This document shows positions 1 through 5,990 of a stretch of 8,124 nt of DNA, piece after piece. Below the pieces are notes generated by a model, which saw nothing but the letters and a program-made list of their open reading frames with translations, did no database searches and was not told where the DNA came from. Each line of letters starts with the position of its first letter. The stretch's first letter is position 1. A program made the position numbers and the translations under genes. This DNA comes from Candidatus Nomurabacteria bacterium RIFCSPHIGHO2_02_FULL_38_15 (GTDB lineage: Bacteria > Patescibacteriota > Minisyncoccia > Phycocordibacterales > UBA9973), in contig MFUC01000027.1 in NCBI GenBank assembly GCA_001785575.1, forward strand, positions 1-8,124, read 5' to 3'.

Positions 1-1782
1 CACACCACCGCCAAAGAAGTTGATTTTTCACTTACATCTGGACCATTTTCTTATTATCGAGCTATTACAATTGATAAGACTAAAGTTCCAAATACCGACA
101 GAACTGATTTTCCAGTTTTAGTTAGTGGAATTTATGATGGTACGGGTGGAGAGCCTGATTTACGAGTAACAGGTAGTGGTGGAAAGGTTACAAATTCAAG
201 TGGTTATGATATTGGTTTTTATTCAGACTCGGCACTTACTACAAAATTAAAATGGGAAAAAGAGAAATATGTTTCAACAACTGGTGAAATAGCCTACTGG
301 GTCAAGGTTCCAACAGTTTCAACATCTGTTGATACAGTAATTTATATGGCTTATGGTGCTTCTTCTATTACTACTGATCAATCAGATGCAGTTAATGTTT
401 GGGACGCCAATTATACAGTGGTATATCATTTGCCAAACGGAAGTAGTTTGGGGGCATTGGATTCCAAGGGAGTTTATAATGGAACTATAACTGGTGCAAC
501 AGCTACGACTGGTGTAATAGATGGGGGTGCAAGTTTTGATGGTAATGATAAAATAAATACATCAGCTACACAAACAGCTAATACTTTTACTTTTGGTGCG
601 TGGATAAAGACAAGTGCTACTCATGAAATTGATACAGAAAGTACCTCTGGTCTTGCGGGATTTAGTGGCCAAAAATATGCATTTTATCCTCAAAACATGA
701 GTTCAAATAGTGGTGCTGGAATATCTGTTGGTACAAATGGAATATCTGTTGTTGAACATGGGGGTTCTTACCTTCCTGCTACATCAGTTTATTCTGCAAG
801 CATAGGTAGTGGCTGGAATCATATTGTAATTGTCTTTACTAGTAAAACTCCGGTAACATATTTGAATGGTACCGCAGTTCACACAGGGCTTACTTCTCCA
901 AAAACAAATGTTTATAGTCCGAAAAATTTTGGATGGATGGATTATGGTTACTTTGTAGGACAAATGGATGAAGTTCGAGTTTCATCATCTGCTCGCTCCG
1001 CTGACTGGATTACTACCGAATATAATAATCAAAACTCACCAAGTACATTTTATACCATTGGATCAGAGCTTACACCTGATAATATGATTATCCATGTGAC
1101 GAATACTTTTACCGCAACGGGTACTAGCGGTAATTTGATGAAATTATATTCAAGTTCAGCAGGGAATAAATGGCATTTTCATCCTACAGGTACAGCCAGT
1201 GTAGCGTATGCCGATGTAAAAGACGGCGGGTGTGAAAGTGGCGCCATAACTATGGCACCAACAAATACGACCGATTCGGGTAATAATGAATCGTGTTGGG
1301 GATTGGCTGTTGCACCTACAATTTCATTTGCTTTGAGTGCAAATAGTATAGCGCTAGGAACGATGTCTACAAGTGTTGCGCGATTTGGTTCGCATACAAT
1401 TAGTGCAGCGTCAAATGCAACAAGTGGATTTAGTATTAGCTATAAAGGATTATCTCTCACAAGTGGAGCAAATAGTATACCTGTATATACGGCAGGCGCT
1501 TCTAGCCCCGGTACGGCAGGATTTGGAATTAATTTAGTAGATAATGGTAATCCCGATGTGGGTGCAACAGTCACTACGAATTCTGGTACTTGTGGAATTG
1601 CCAGTGGTTATGGCACTGTTAATAGTTATAGCTTCGTTTCAAATACTACAACTTTAATTACAAGTATTTCAGCTGCCGCAGATTGTGTATATACCACTTC
1701 GTATGTCGGCAATATTTCCACCGTGACCCCCGCTGGTGCATATTCTACTGATATTACATACATTATGACTGGTACTTTTTAG
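1..1782 (+). CDS. Large secreted surface protein: DUF2341, LamG-like and WxL-like C-terminal domain (5' truncated)
   Basis: The frame is open from base 1, so the true start lies upstream; 593 residues are visible before the TAG stop. An ATG at 346 falls inside the DUF2341 domain and is not the start. Visible residues 18-130 match DUF2341 (YRAITIDKTKVPNTD, then FPVLVSG, then YWVKVPT and VIYMAYG). Residues about 138-357 form a concanavalin A-like/LamG fold, with VYHLPNG, an FDGNDK strand, FTFGAWIKT and a closing ARSADWITTEYNNQ segment. Residues about 361-435 are a short module (GTASVAYADVKDGGC, NTTDSGNNESC). Residues 437-593 are a beta-rich domain ending AGAYSTDITYIMTGTF, homologous to the end of the protein at 2929-4047. 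Cysteines 411/432 and 531/562 could form one disulfide per module. The likely role is extracellular binding, perhaps of carbohydrate; the ligand is unknown. It converges on the toxin gene with 6 nt between stops. Confidence 0.9.
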   Translation, partial: HTTAKEVDFSLTSGPFSYYRAITIDKTKVPNTDRTDFPVLVSGIYDGTGGEPDLRVTGSGGKVTNSSGYDIGFYSDSALTTKLKWEKEKYVSTTGEIAYWVKVPTVSTSVDTVIYMAYGASSITTDQSDAVNVWDANYTVVYHLPNGSSLGALDSKGVYNGTITGATATTGVIDGGASFDGNDKINTSATQTANTFTFGAWIKTSATHEIDTESTSGLAGFSGQKYAFYPQNMSSNSGAGISVGTNGISVVEHGGSYLPATSVYSASIGSGWNHIVIVFTSKTPVTYLNGTAVHTGLTSPKTNVYSPKNFGWMDYGYFVGQMDEVRVSSSARSADWITTEYNNQNSPSTFYTIGSELTPDNMIIHVTNTFTATGTSGNLMKLYSSSAGNKWHFHPTGTASVAYADVKDGGCESGAITMAPTNTTDSGNNESCWGLAVAPTISFALSANSIALGTMSTSVARFGSHTISAASNATSGFSISYKGLSLTSGANSIPVYTAGASSPGTAGFGINLVDNGNPDVGATVTTNSGTCGIASGYGTVNSYSFVSNTTTLITSISAAADCVYTTSYVGNISTVTPAGAYSTDITYIMTGTF

Positions 1783-1788
1783 GGTATT

Positions 1789-2034
1789 TTAATAATCCCT
1801 ATATGTTGTCTCACTACGGCGGTCAACTGAAATAACTATGCAGTCTGTTTTAGTCTTTCGATAAATAATGCGAAACTTGCCTTTGCGCACACGAAAAATA
1901 TCATTACTACCAACCAACTTTTTTATTTGCAATCCAGTCAGATTATTTGAGGTAATTTTTTTAATAATGCCTAAAATAACGAGTCTTTCATTTTTTGAAA
2001 GCTTGGTAATGAATTTTGTAATTGCGTCAGACAT
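1789..2034 (-). CDS. RelE/ParE-family type II toxin
   Basis: This 81-residue basic protein has the hallmarks of the RelE/ParE fold: an N-terminal helical hairpin (ITKFITKLSKNERLVILGIIKKI), then LVGSNDIFRVRKGKFRIIYRK and a C-terminal strand (CIVISVDRR). The L-G-x-x-x-(I/L)-F-R-V-R-x-G-x-(F/Y)-R-I-(I/V)-Y pattern is diagnostic for the superfamily. RelE members cleave mRNA at the ribosome and ParE members poison gyrase; the sequence alone does not say which applies. Length is normal for the family, so the gene looks intact. It lies 27 nt downstream of the antitoxin gene and is probably co-transcribed with it. No Shine-Dalgarno sequence precedes the ATG. Its TAA stop is 6 nt from the stop of the convergent surface-protein gene. 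Confidence 0.88.
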   Translation of the reverse strand: MSDAITKFITKLSKNERLVILGIIKKITSNNLTGLQIKKLVGSNDIFRVRKGKFRIIYRKTKTDCIVISVDRRSETTYRDY

Positions 2035-2061
2035 ATGGGTATGTGGAAATATTTTGATAAA

Positions 2062-2283
2062 TTACTGCAAAGCCTTGGCTAATTTTTTAGCTGAAATGCC
2101 TCCACCACGAAGTTTTGAAAAGTCTCCGATTGTTTCCCAAACCTCAAAAACTGGCTCTAATCGAAAGGCTGGGCGTGAACGCTTCATAACTAAAAAGCTA
2201 GCCCCAGCCTCTAGGGCTTTTATATACTTAGGGGCATTTAGGCGAAACTCTTTAAATGGCACGATTTGATCTTTTATATTCAT
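2062..2283 (-). CDS. Phd/YefM-type antitoxin
   Basis: The gene encodes 73 residues starting at ATG 2283. An ATG 81 nt further upstream (2364) is in frame. It is rejected because it would lie inside the preceding gene and upstream of the promoter at 2293-2321, and because the family match begins only at MNIKDQIVPF. Residues 9-47 follow the Phd/YefM DNA-binding pattern: PFKEFRLNAPKYIKALEAG, then FLVMKRSRPAFRLEPV, matching the usual 'G-x-x-x-x-(I/V)-x-(R/K)-x-x-x-P' turn. The C-terminal part (WETIGDFSKLRGGGISAKKL) would be the toxin-neutralising tail. Order (antitoxin first) and spacing (27 nt) are typical of type II modules. The -10 hexamer ends 9 nt before the ATG, so the transcript is predicted to have almost no leader. 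Autoregulation through the palindrome in the promoter spacer is likely. Confidence 0.82.
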   Translation of the reverse strand: MNIKDQIVPFKEFRLNAPKYIKALEAGASFLVMKRSRPAFRLEPVFEVWETIGDFSKLRGGGISAKKLAKALQ

Positions 2284-2292
2284 AGTAGTATA

Positions 2293-2321
2293 AGTATATA
2301 TGAAGTTTAACTTTAGGTCAA
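2293..2321 (-). promoter_or_regulatory. Sigma70-type promoter of the toxin-antitoxin operon
   Basis: Read on the minus strand, TTGACC (2321-2316) is separated by exactly 17 nt from TATACT (2298-2293), which is 5/6 matches for each box at ideal spacing. The expected start of transcription is near 2286-2287, only about 3 nt before the antitoxin ATG at 2283. This is the best complete promoter in the window and fixes the antitoxin start. Confidence 0.72.
2303..2313. promoter_or_regulatory. Candidate antitoxin operator (inverted repeat in promoter spacer)
   Basis: AAGTT-T-AACTT is a perfect inverted repeat with a 1-nt centre, placed inside the 17-nt spacer between the -35 and -10 boxes of the toxin-antitoxin promoter. 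A second AAAGTT copy (minus strand, 2325-2320) lies 11 nt upstream of the AAAGTT at 2314-2309, about one helical turn away, and overlaps the -35 box. Position and symmetry suit an autoregulatory Phd/YefM-type site. The arms are short and AT-rich, so chance cannot be excluded. Confidence 0.4.
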
Positions 2322-2332
2322 CTTTATTATTT

Positions 2333-2818
2333 TTACTGGCACTCAATTCTATCAAAACCTTCATTTATATTTAGTGTCGAAACGAAGGCATGGAAATAGC
2401 CTTCGGTGGTTTTGCTTTTGCGATTGGATGTAATGTCCAAGCATGCGGTCTGTGTATTGTTGCAAATATAGGCAAAATTCTCGGCCTCGTTGATCATAGT
2501 AGGGTAGCCATAAATTGTAATTGGGTTTATTAATTCTTTATTTGGTTTTTTATCTATGCAAGACAGCCTATCGATATTCACACTTATTTCACCCACAGTC
2601 ATATTGTCACCCCGAACTTTAACCTCTAAATTATCAGGGTTCATAAAGTTAAAACCAAATTGATTGGCATCAAAGCGTTGCCAGTCAGCCGTTGGGGGAA
2701 TGGCTTTTTCAGCTAGTAATTCAGCTTCAGTCATGTTTTGTTTTTGGTAGATAAAATAGCCGGCTATTATTAAAACTAAAGCAGTGCTAATCCCCATAAA
2801 AAGCCGTTGTTTATTCAT
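2333..2818 (-). CDS. Small membrane-anchored extracytoplasmic protein, function unknown
   Basis: This 161-residue protein is not assigned to a named family. Residues 1-6 are basic and polar, residues 7-24 form one hydrophobic segment (FMGISTALVLIIAGYFIY), and the rest is soluble, so it is probably held by an N-terminal signal anchor with the C-terminus outside. The stretch WQRFDANQFGFNFMNPDNLEV (around 46-66) resembles the 'GF-x-F-x-x-P' strand found at the start of many small secreted bacterial domains, a weak resemblance only. Four cysteines (87, 119, 126, 160) all lie outside the membrane segment and could form two disulfides. A consensus TATAAT ends 6 nt before the ATG and there is no Shine-Dalgarno sequence. 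It is transcribed divergently from the surface operon. The antitoxin promoter begins just beyond its stop, so it need not share transcription with the toxin-antitoxin pair. Confidence 0.72.
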   Translation of the reverse strand: MNKQRLFMGISTALVLIIAGYFIYQKQNMTEAELLAEKAIPPTADWQRFDANQFGFNFMNPDNLEVKVRGDNMTVGEISVNIDRLSCIDKKPNKELINPITIYGYPTMINEAENFAYICNNTQTACLDITSNRKSKTTEGYFHAFVSTLNINEGFDRIECQ

Positions 2819-2824
2819 AAAGCT

Positions 2825-2830
2825 ATTATA
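2825..2830 (-). promoter_or_regulatory. -10 element (TATAAT) of the small membrane protein gene, predicted leaderless
   Basis: A perfect TATAAT on the minus strand ends 6 nt before the ATG at 2818, which would put the transcription start at or within a base of the start codon. The best -35 candidate is TTATCC (2854-2849) at 18 nt spacing, only 3/6 matches, and it is part of the DnaA-box 9-mer. Confidence 0.6.
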
Positions 2831-2845
2831 ACATTAAATTAAATA

Positions 2846-2854
2846 TGTGGATAA
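2846..2854 (-). promoter_or_regulatory. Perfect DnaA-box sequence (TTATCCACA) between divergent promoters
   Basis: The minus strand reads TTATCCACA, the classical high-affinity DnaA box. It sits in the 110-bp divergent intergenic region. It overlaps the -35 position of the leftward gene and lies about 23 nt upstream of the rightward extended -10 element. One 9-mer can occur by chance, roughly a 6 percent chance in a window this size assuming equal base frequencies. No cluster of further boxes is visible, so a replication origin is not claimed. Confidence 0.35.
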
Positions 2855-2876
2855 CTTTATATGCGTCTTTAAAATA

Positions 2877-2885
2877 TGATATAAT
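2877..2885 (+). promoter_or_regulatory. Extended -10 promoter of the surface-protein operon
   Basis: TGATATAAT is a perfect extended -10 element (TG-n-TATAAT). The -35 position (TTATAT at 17 nt spacing) is poor, which is tolerated by extended -10 promoters. The expected start is near 2892, giving a leader of about 37 nt before ATG 2929. That leader contains no Shine-Dalgarno sequence. A second TATAAA (2916-2921), 7 nt before the ATG, could give an alternative leaderless transcript. Confidence 0.6.
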
Positions 2886-2899
2886 AAAAAAGTTAGTAT

Positions 2900-2914
2900 A
2901 TTATTTAAAATAAT
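2900..2914. repeat. Short AT-only inverted repeat in the operon leader
   Basis: ATTATTT-A-AAATAAT has perfect 7-bp arms around a 1-nt centre, located just after the predicted transcription start and before ATG 2929. It could be an operator half-site pair for a repressor. Its all-AT composition in a very AT-rich stretch makes chance symmetry quite possible. Confidence 0.3.
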
Positions 2915-2928
2915 CTATAAAAAATCTC

Positions 2929-4047
2929 ATGATTAGAAAATTTAGCAAATTTTTAAAACCCAAAAAACTGAAGACTTTTGGTAAAAAAACCTTTAGCATT
3001 TTCATGATGCTGACTTTGGTCTTTGCTACATCATTTATTTTTCCAAATACAGCAACTGCAGCCGCCGCGGTTACTTCTTTCTCGGTTCTTTTAACTAGAG
3101 ACAAGGCTGCAACTCTTTCTAACCAGACAGTTATGTTCACAACTCCTACTGGTGTTGCATCTGGACAGACTATTATTTTGACTTATGATAACTCTACAGC
3201 TATTCCATCTGCTTTTGATTTTGAGGATGCTGATGTCAGTTATGATGCAACACCTGATGGTGTTTGCGAAACTGGAGATACGCATGTGGTTCTTGCAGCT
3301 GCACCAACTGGTGCAACAGCAGGTATTGTTGATACTTCAACTACTGTGATTACTTTTACTAACGGTACTACTGCAATTGCTGCAGGTGCAGAACTTTGTT
3401 TTGAGTTTGGTACAAATGCTGAAGATGTAATAACTGGAGTTGAACAAATTACCAATGGTTCTGCTGGCACAACTACTTTGGTACTTTCAGGTACATTTAC
3501 TGATTCTGGAACCGCAGCTATGTCTATTATCGCAAATGATCAAGTGGTTATAACTGCCACTGTTGCTCCAACTATAACATTTACTGTTTCTGACAACACA
3601 ATTGAATTTGGCACACTTTCTACATCGGCTGCTACATGGGCTGACAATGCTGGTGGTAGTACTACAGATGTTGCCGCCCATACATTGACTGCTGCTACAA
3701 ATGCTACAGGTGGATATATAGTTTCGTATAACGGAGCAACATTAACATCGGGTAGCGATACTATAACTGTTGCGGCACAAACTGACGATGCAAATGGAGA
3801 TCCTGGAGAAGAACAATTTGGTTTAGGAATTTCTACAGATGGTGATGCAACTATTACATCAGGTTATTCTAATGCCGGTACCCCTGATTGGACATGGGTA
3901 GCAAGTACTACAACTACTATTATTACAGAAACTGGACCAACAGCTACAGAAACTTTTAGTATGCGTTATTTAGCTAATATTGCAGCGACGACCGAAGCGG
4001 GGGCATATACTACAACTGTTACTTATATAGCTACTGGGACTTTTTAA
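2929..4047 (+). CDS. Secreted Thr/Ala-rich surface protein with WxL-like C-terminal domain
   Basis: This is the first gene of the surface operon, 372 residues. The start ATG 2929 gives a long Lys-rich n-region (1-20), a hydrophobic core (about 21-38) and an Ala-rich cleavage region near 43-47, a classical signal peptide. Residues 48-211 form an all-beta domain beginning VTSFSVLLTRDKAATLSNQ, with FTTPTGVASGQTIILTY and one cysteine pair (113, 157). Residues 212-372 are a second beta domain. It begins VAPTITFTVSDNTIEFGTLSTS, contains HTLTAATNATGGY, and ends AGAYTTTVTYIATGTF at the stop. This C-terminal domain is clearly homologous to that of the protein at 1-1782. Its ends resemble WxL domains (L-D-F-G-like start; A-G-T-Y-T-x-T-L-T-W-T-L-T close) but it lacks the W-x-L motifs. 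There is no membrane anchor of its own. The low-complexity, Lys-poor mature part suggests an abundant surface-layer or fibre component; that role is inferred. Confidence 0.85.
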   Translation: MIRKFSKFLKPKKLKTFGKKTFSIFMMLTLVFATSFIFPNTATAAAAVTSFSVLLTRDKAATLSNQTVMFTTPTGVASGQTIILTYDNSTAIPSAFDFEDADVSYDATPDGVCETGDTHVVLAAAPTGATAGIVDTSTTVITFTNGTTAIAAGAELCFEFGTNAEDVITGVEQITNGSAGTTTLVLSGTFTDSGTAAMSIIANDQVVITATVAPTITFTVSDNTIEFGTLSTSAATWADNAGGSTTDVAAHTLTAATNATGGYIVSYNGATLTSGSDTITVAAQTDDANGDPGEEQFGLGISTDGDATITSGYSNAGTPDWTWVASTTTTIITETGPTATETFSMRYLANIAATTEAGAYTTTVTYIATGTF

Positions 4048-4053
4048 AAAACT

Positions 4054-5187
4054 ATGGCAAATACAATCTCTTACAGATTAAAAATTTTATTCACCAGTAT
4101 ATTTTTTATATTTTCTTTTATTTTTGCTTTTTTGCCATTTTATAATGCGCAGGCTTTGACTTTGACACCAATTCGCATGGAAATTGCTGGGGACCCAGGG
4201 CAAGTTTTGAGTCAAGAAATGACATTGATAAACGAGCGCGATAATGAGGAAACATATTACGCTTCATATGCTAACTTTGAGGCCCAAGGCGAGACAGGCA
4301 GTCCAGCCTTTGTTAATGCCAAGGAAGGCTTGGGTACATGGATGGAAACTGTAGAATCTATTGATTTGCCAGCCAATTCGTCTAAAATTGTCCAAGTTAA
4401 AATAAAAATTCCTGCAAACGCTGACCCGGGTGGTCATTTTGCTGTTGTCTTTTGGGGAACTCAACCACCTACTACTGATTCGGGTAGTGTGGCTATTGGT
4501 GCCAAGGTGGGCATGCTGGTACTGTTGCGTGTAAATGGTGATGTAGATGAAAATGGGGGCATATTAGAATTTGCAACCAAAGACAAGCAAACATTTTTTA
4601 CCCACCTGCCTGTATCATTTTATTATCGCTTCCAAAACTCGGGTGGTGACAGAATAAAGCCTGAAGGTAGTATTTTAATGAAAAATATTTTAGGTATTAC
4701 GGCCGAAAAAATCCCGGCTAATCCGGTTGAGGGTAATGTCTTGCCCGGTAGTATTCGTAAAATTGAAACTGCTTGGCAGGGCAAGGCTGGTACAGTTGGG
4801 CCGACCGATAAAGATAATAAAAACTTTTTTAGCAAAGCTGGCTATGAAATGCGCAACTTTGCCTTTGGTTATTATAAGGCTAAAATTTTATTAAAGTATG
4901 GTACTGGTGGTGAAACAGCCAGCGGCTCATTTGCATTTTGGGTTGTGCCGTGGCACTTGTTAATTTTAGTACTTATTGGTTTGAGTTTTGTTTTGTTCAT
5001 GTTCAAGGGTGGCCTAAGGCGCTATAATAAGTGGCTAATTTCTAAAGTTATGCACGGTAATTACGTTAAAATTGATGACGAAGAATACGAAGATGATGAT
5101 GACGATTCAGAAAATGACGAAAAGCCTAAAATAAAAAGTAAGGCTAAAGTTATTAAGTCTAAAAAAACTTCAGTCCGAAGTATATAA
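4054..5187 (+). CDS. DUF916-like (WxL-interacting-type) membrane-anchored surface protein
   Basis: This protein has 377 residues. A signal peptide spans 1-34 (cleavage after NAQA). Residues 35-165 form a beta-sandwich resembling DUF916, the N-terminal domain of WxL-interacting proteins. It shows LTLTPIRMEIAGDPGQ, a strand ending MTLINERDNEETYY, then LPANSSKIVQVKIKIPANADPGGHFAVVFWG, the typical 'P-x-x-x-x-G-x-(Y/H)' turn. A second Ig-like domain follows (about 180-296). One transmembrane helix lies at 297-317 (WVVPWHLLILVLIGLSF). The cytoplasmic tail has an unusual acidic run at 341-356 followed by a Lys-rich end. In Firmicutes, DUF916 proteins bind peptidoglycan and WxL partners. Here the gene starts 6 nt after a gene encoding a WxL-like domain and ends 1 nt before the dockerin gene. 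The predicted role, holding the neighbouring secreted protein at the envelope, is an inference from this arrangement. No Shine-Dalgarno sequence is present. Confidence 0.78.
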   Translation: MANTISYRLKILFTSIFFIFSFIFAFLPFYNAQALTLTPIRMEIAGDPGQVLSQEMTLINERDNEETYYASYANFEAQGETGSPAFVNAKEGLGTWMETVESIDLPANSSKIVQVKIKIPANADPGGHFAVVFWGTQPPTTDSGSVAIGAKVGMLVLLRVNGDVDENGGILEFATKDKQTFFTHLPVSFYYRFQNSGGDRIKPEGSILMKNILGITAEKIPANPVEGNVLPGSIRKIETAWQGKAGTVGPTDKDNKNFFSKAGYEMRNFAFGYYKAKILLKYGTGGETASGSFAFWVVPWHLLILVLIGLSFVLFMFKGGLRRYNKWLISKVMHGNYVKIDDEEYEDDDDDSENDEKPKIKSKAKVIKSKKTSVRSI

Positions 5188-5188
5188 A

Positions 5189-5983
5189 ATGAGTACAAAA
5201 ATTTCAATAACCATAACCAGTTTATTAATACTACTGGTAGTATCTTTAAGTATATTTTTAAATAATAGTTTTGTATTTGCTGTAACTGAAAGTGTCAGCC
5301 TAAGCGCAAGCGTCGCTGGTTGTGGCGACGACAGCATTGGTGTGGGCGAATCATGTGATGGAGCCGATTTGGGTGGGGCATCGTGTGTGTCACAAGGTTA
5401 TGCTTCAGGTACGCTAACCTGTAGTTCATCGTGTGCGTTTAATACTAGTTCATGTGTTTCAGCAACGCCGGTAGTTTCAAATTCAGGTGGCGGTGGGGTT
5501 GTTATGTTGCCTACAGCTATGGATGTTATATTTACTGGGACAACCGTACCTTTGGCTAAAATTTATATTTTGAAAGACGGACAGTTAGCCGCAACAATTG
5601 TAGCCTTGCCGGATGGTAAATTTACGACAACGATTCGGGGGGTGTCGCCCGGTTTCTATAATTTTGGCGTTTATGGTGAAGATGTTAAAAAAAATCGATC
5701 TACCTTATTGGCTTTTCCGATTTATGTAACGAACAGTGCTCCAACGAATATCGGCGATATTGTTATAAAGTATGATGAGTTTACAGTACCATCCAAGCCT
5801 CAAACATCCACCGGCTATCTAATTGGTGATCTTAATCGCGACTGGCATGTCAACTTTTTAGACTTTTCAATTATGAAGTATTGGTATACAAAATACTTGC
5901 CACCAAAACATATTGATTTAAATAATGACAAAAAAGTAGACTTGATAGATTTTAGTATTATGGGTTATTATTGGACTGGCTAA
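5189..5983 (+). CDS. Secreted dockerin type I protein with Cys-rich and Ig-like domains
   Basis: This protein has 264 residues. A signal peptide spans about 1-31 (cleavage after FVFA). A six-cysteine segment follows (C45, C56, C66, C78, C82, C89; CGDDSIGVGESCDGADLGG), a known short extracellular Cys-rich motif. After a Gly-rich linker (100-103), residues about 107-182 look like an Ig/carboxypeptidase-regulatory-like beta domain (VIFTGTTVPLAKIYILKDG, LPDGKFTTTIRGV). Residues 213-262 are a dockerin type I domain: two EF-hand-like loops, GDLNRDWHVNFLDF (D214, N216, D218, N222, D225) and IDLNNDKKVDLIDF (D243, N245, D247, D251, D254), each followed by an FSIM helix. All calcium-ligand positions are conserved. 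Dockerins bind cohesins, and a cohesin gene follows 7 nt later. No catalytic domain is present. The gene starts 1 nt after the previous stop, so it is probably translationally coupled. Confidence 0.87.
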   Translation: MSTKISITITSLLILLVVSLSIFLNNSFVFAVTESVSLSASVAGCGDDSIGVGESCDGADLGGASCVSQGYASGTLTCSSSCAFNTSSCVSATPVVSNSGGGGVVMLPTAMDVIFTGTTVPLAKIYILKDGQLAATIVALPDGKFTTTIRGVSPGFYNFGVYGEDVKKNRSTLLAFPIYVTNSAPTNIGDIVIKYDEFTVPSKPQTSTGYLIGDLNRDWHVNFLDFSIMKYWYTKYLPPKHIDLNNDKKVDLIDFSIMGYYWTG

Positions 5984-5990
5984 AAACATT

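Noticed and set aside
1294..1308. Literal W-x-L (WGL) at the start of the C-terminal domain of the partial surface protein
   Set aside because: It precedes the homologous domain, is absent from the paralogue at 2929-4047, and is not in the position of WxL motifs; treated as coincidence.
1781..1800. Possible bidirectional terminator (AGGG ... CCCT) overlapping the convergent stop codons
   Set aside because: Only a 4-bp GC-containing stem plus bulged AT pairs, with no T-run on the plus strand; too weak to call.
1868..2269. 133-codon open frame on the plus strand opposite the toxin-antitoxin genes
   Set aside because: It overlaps two well-supported minus-strand genes, and its translation has no recognisable domain; it is a shadow frame.
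2284..2364. Longer antitoxin start at 2364 (100 residues)
   Set aside because: The extension overlaps the end of the upstream gene and contains the promoter; the added residues show no family match.
2819..2928. Replication origin suggested by a DnaA box and very AT-rich DNA
   Set aside because: Only one box is present, with no cluster, and no dnaA, dnaN, rpmH or gyrase genes are nearby.
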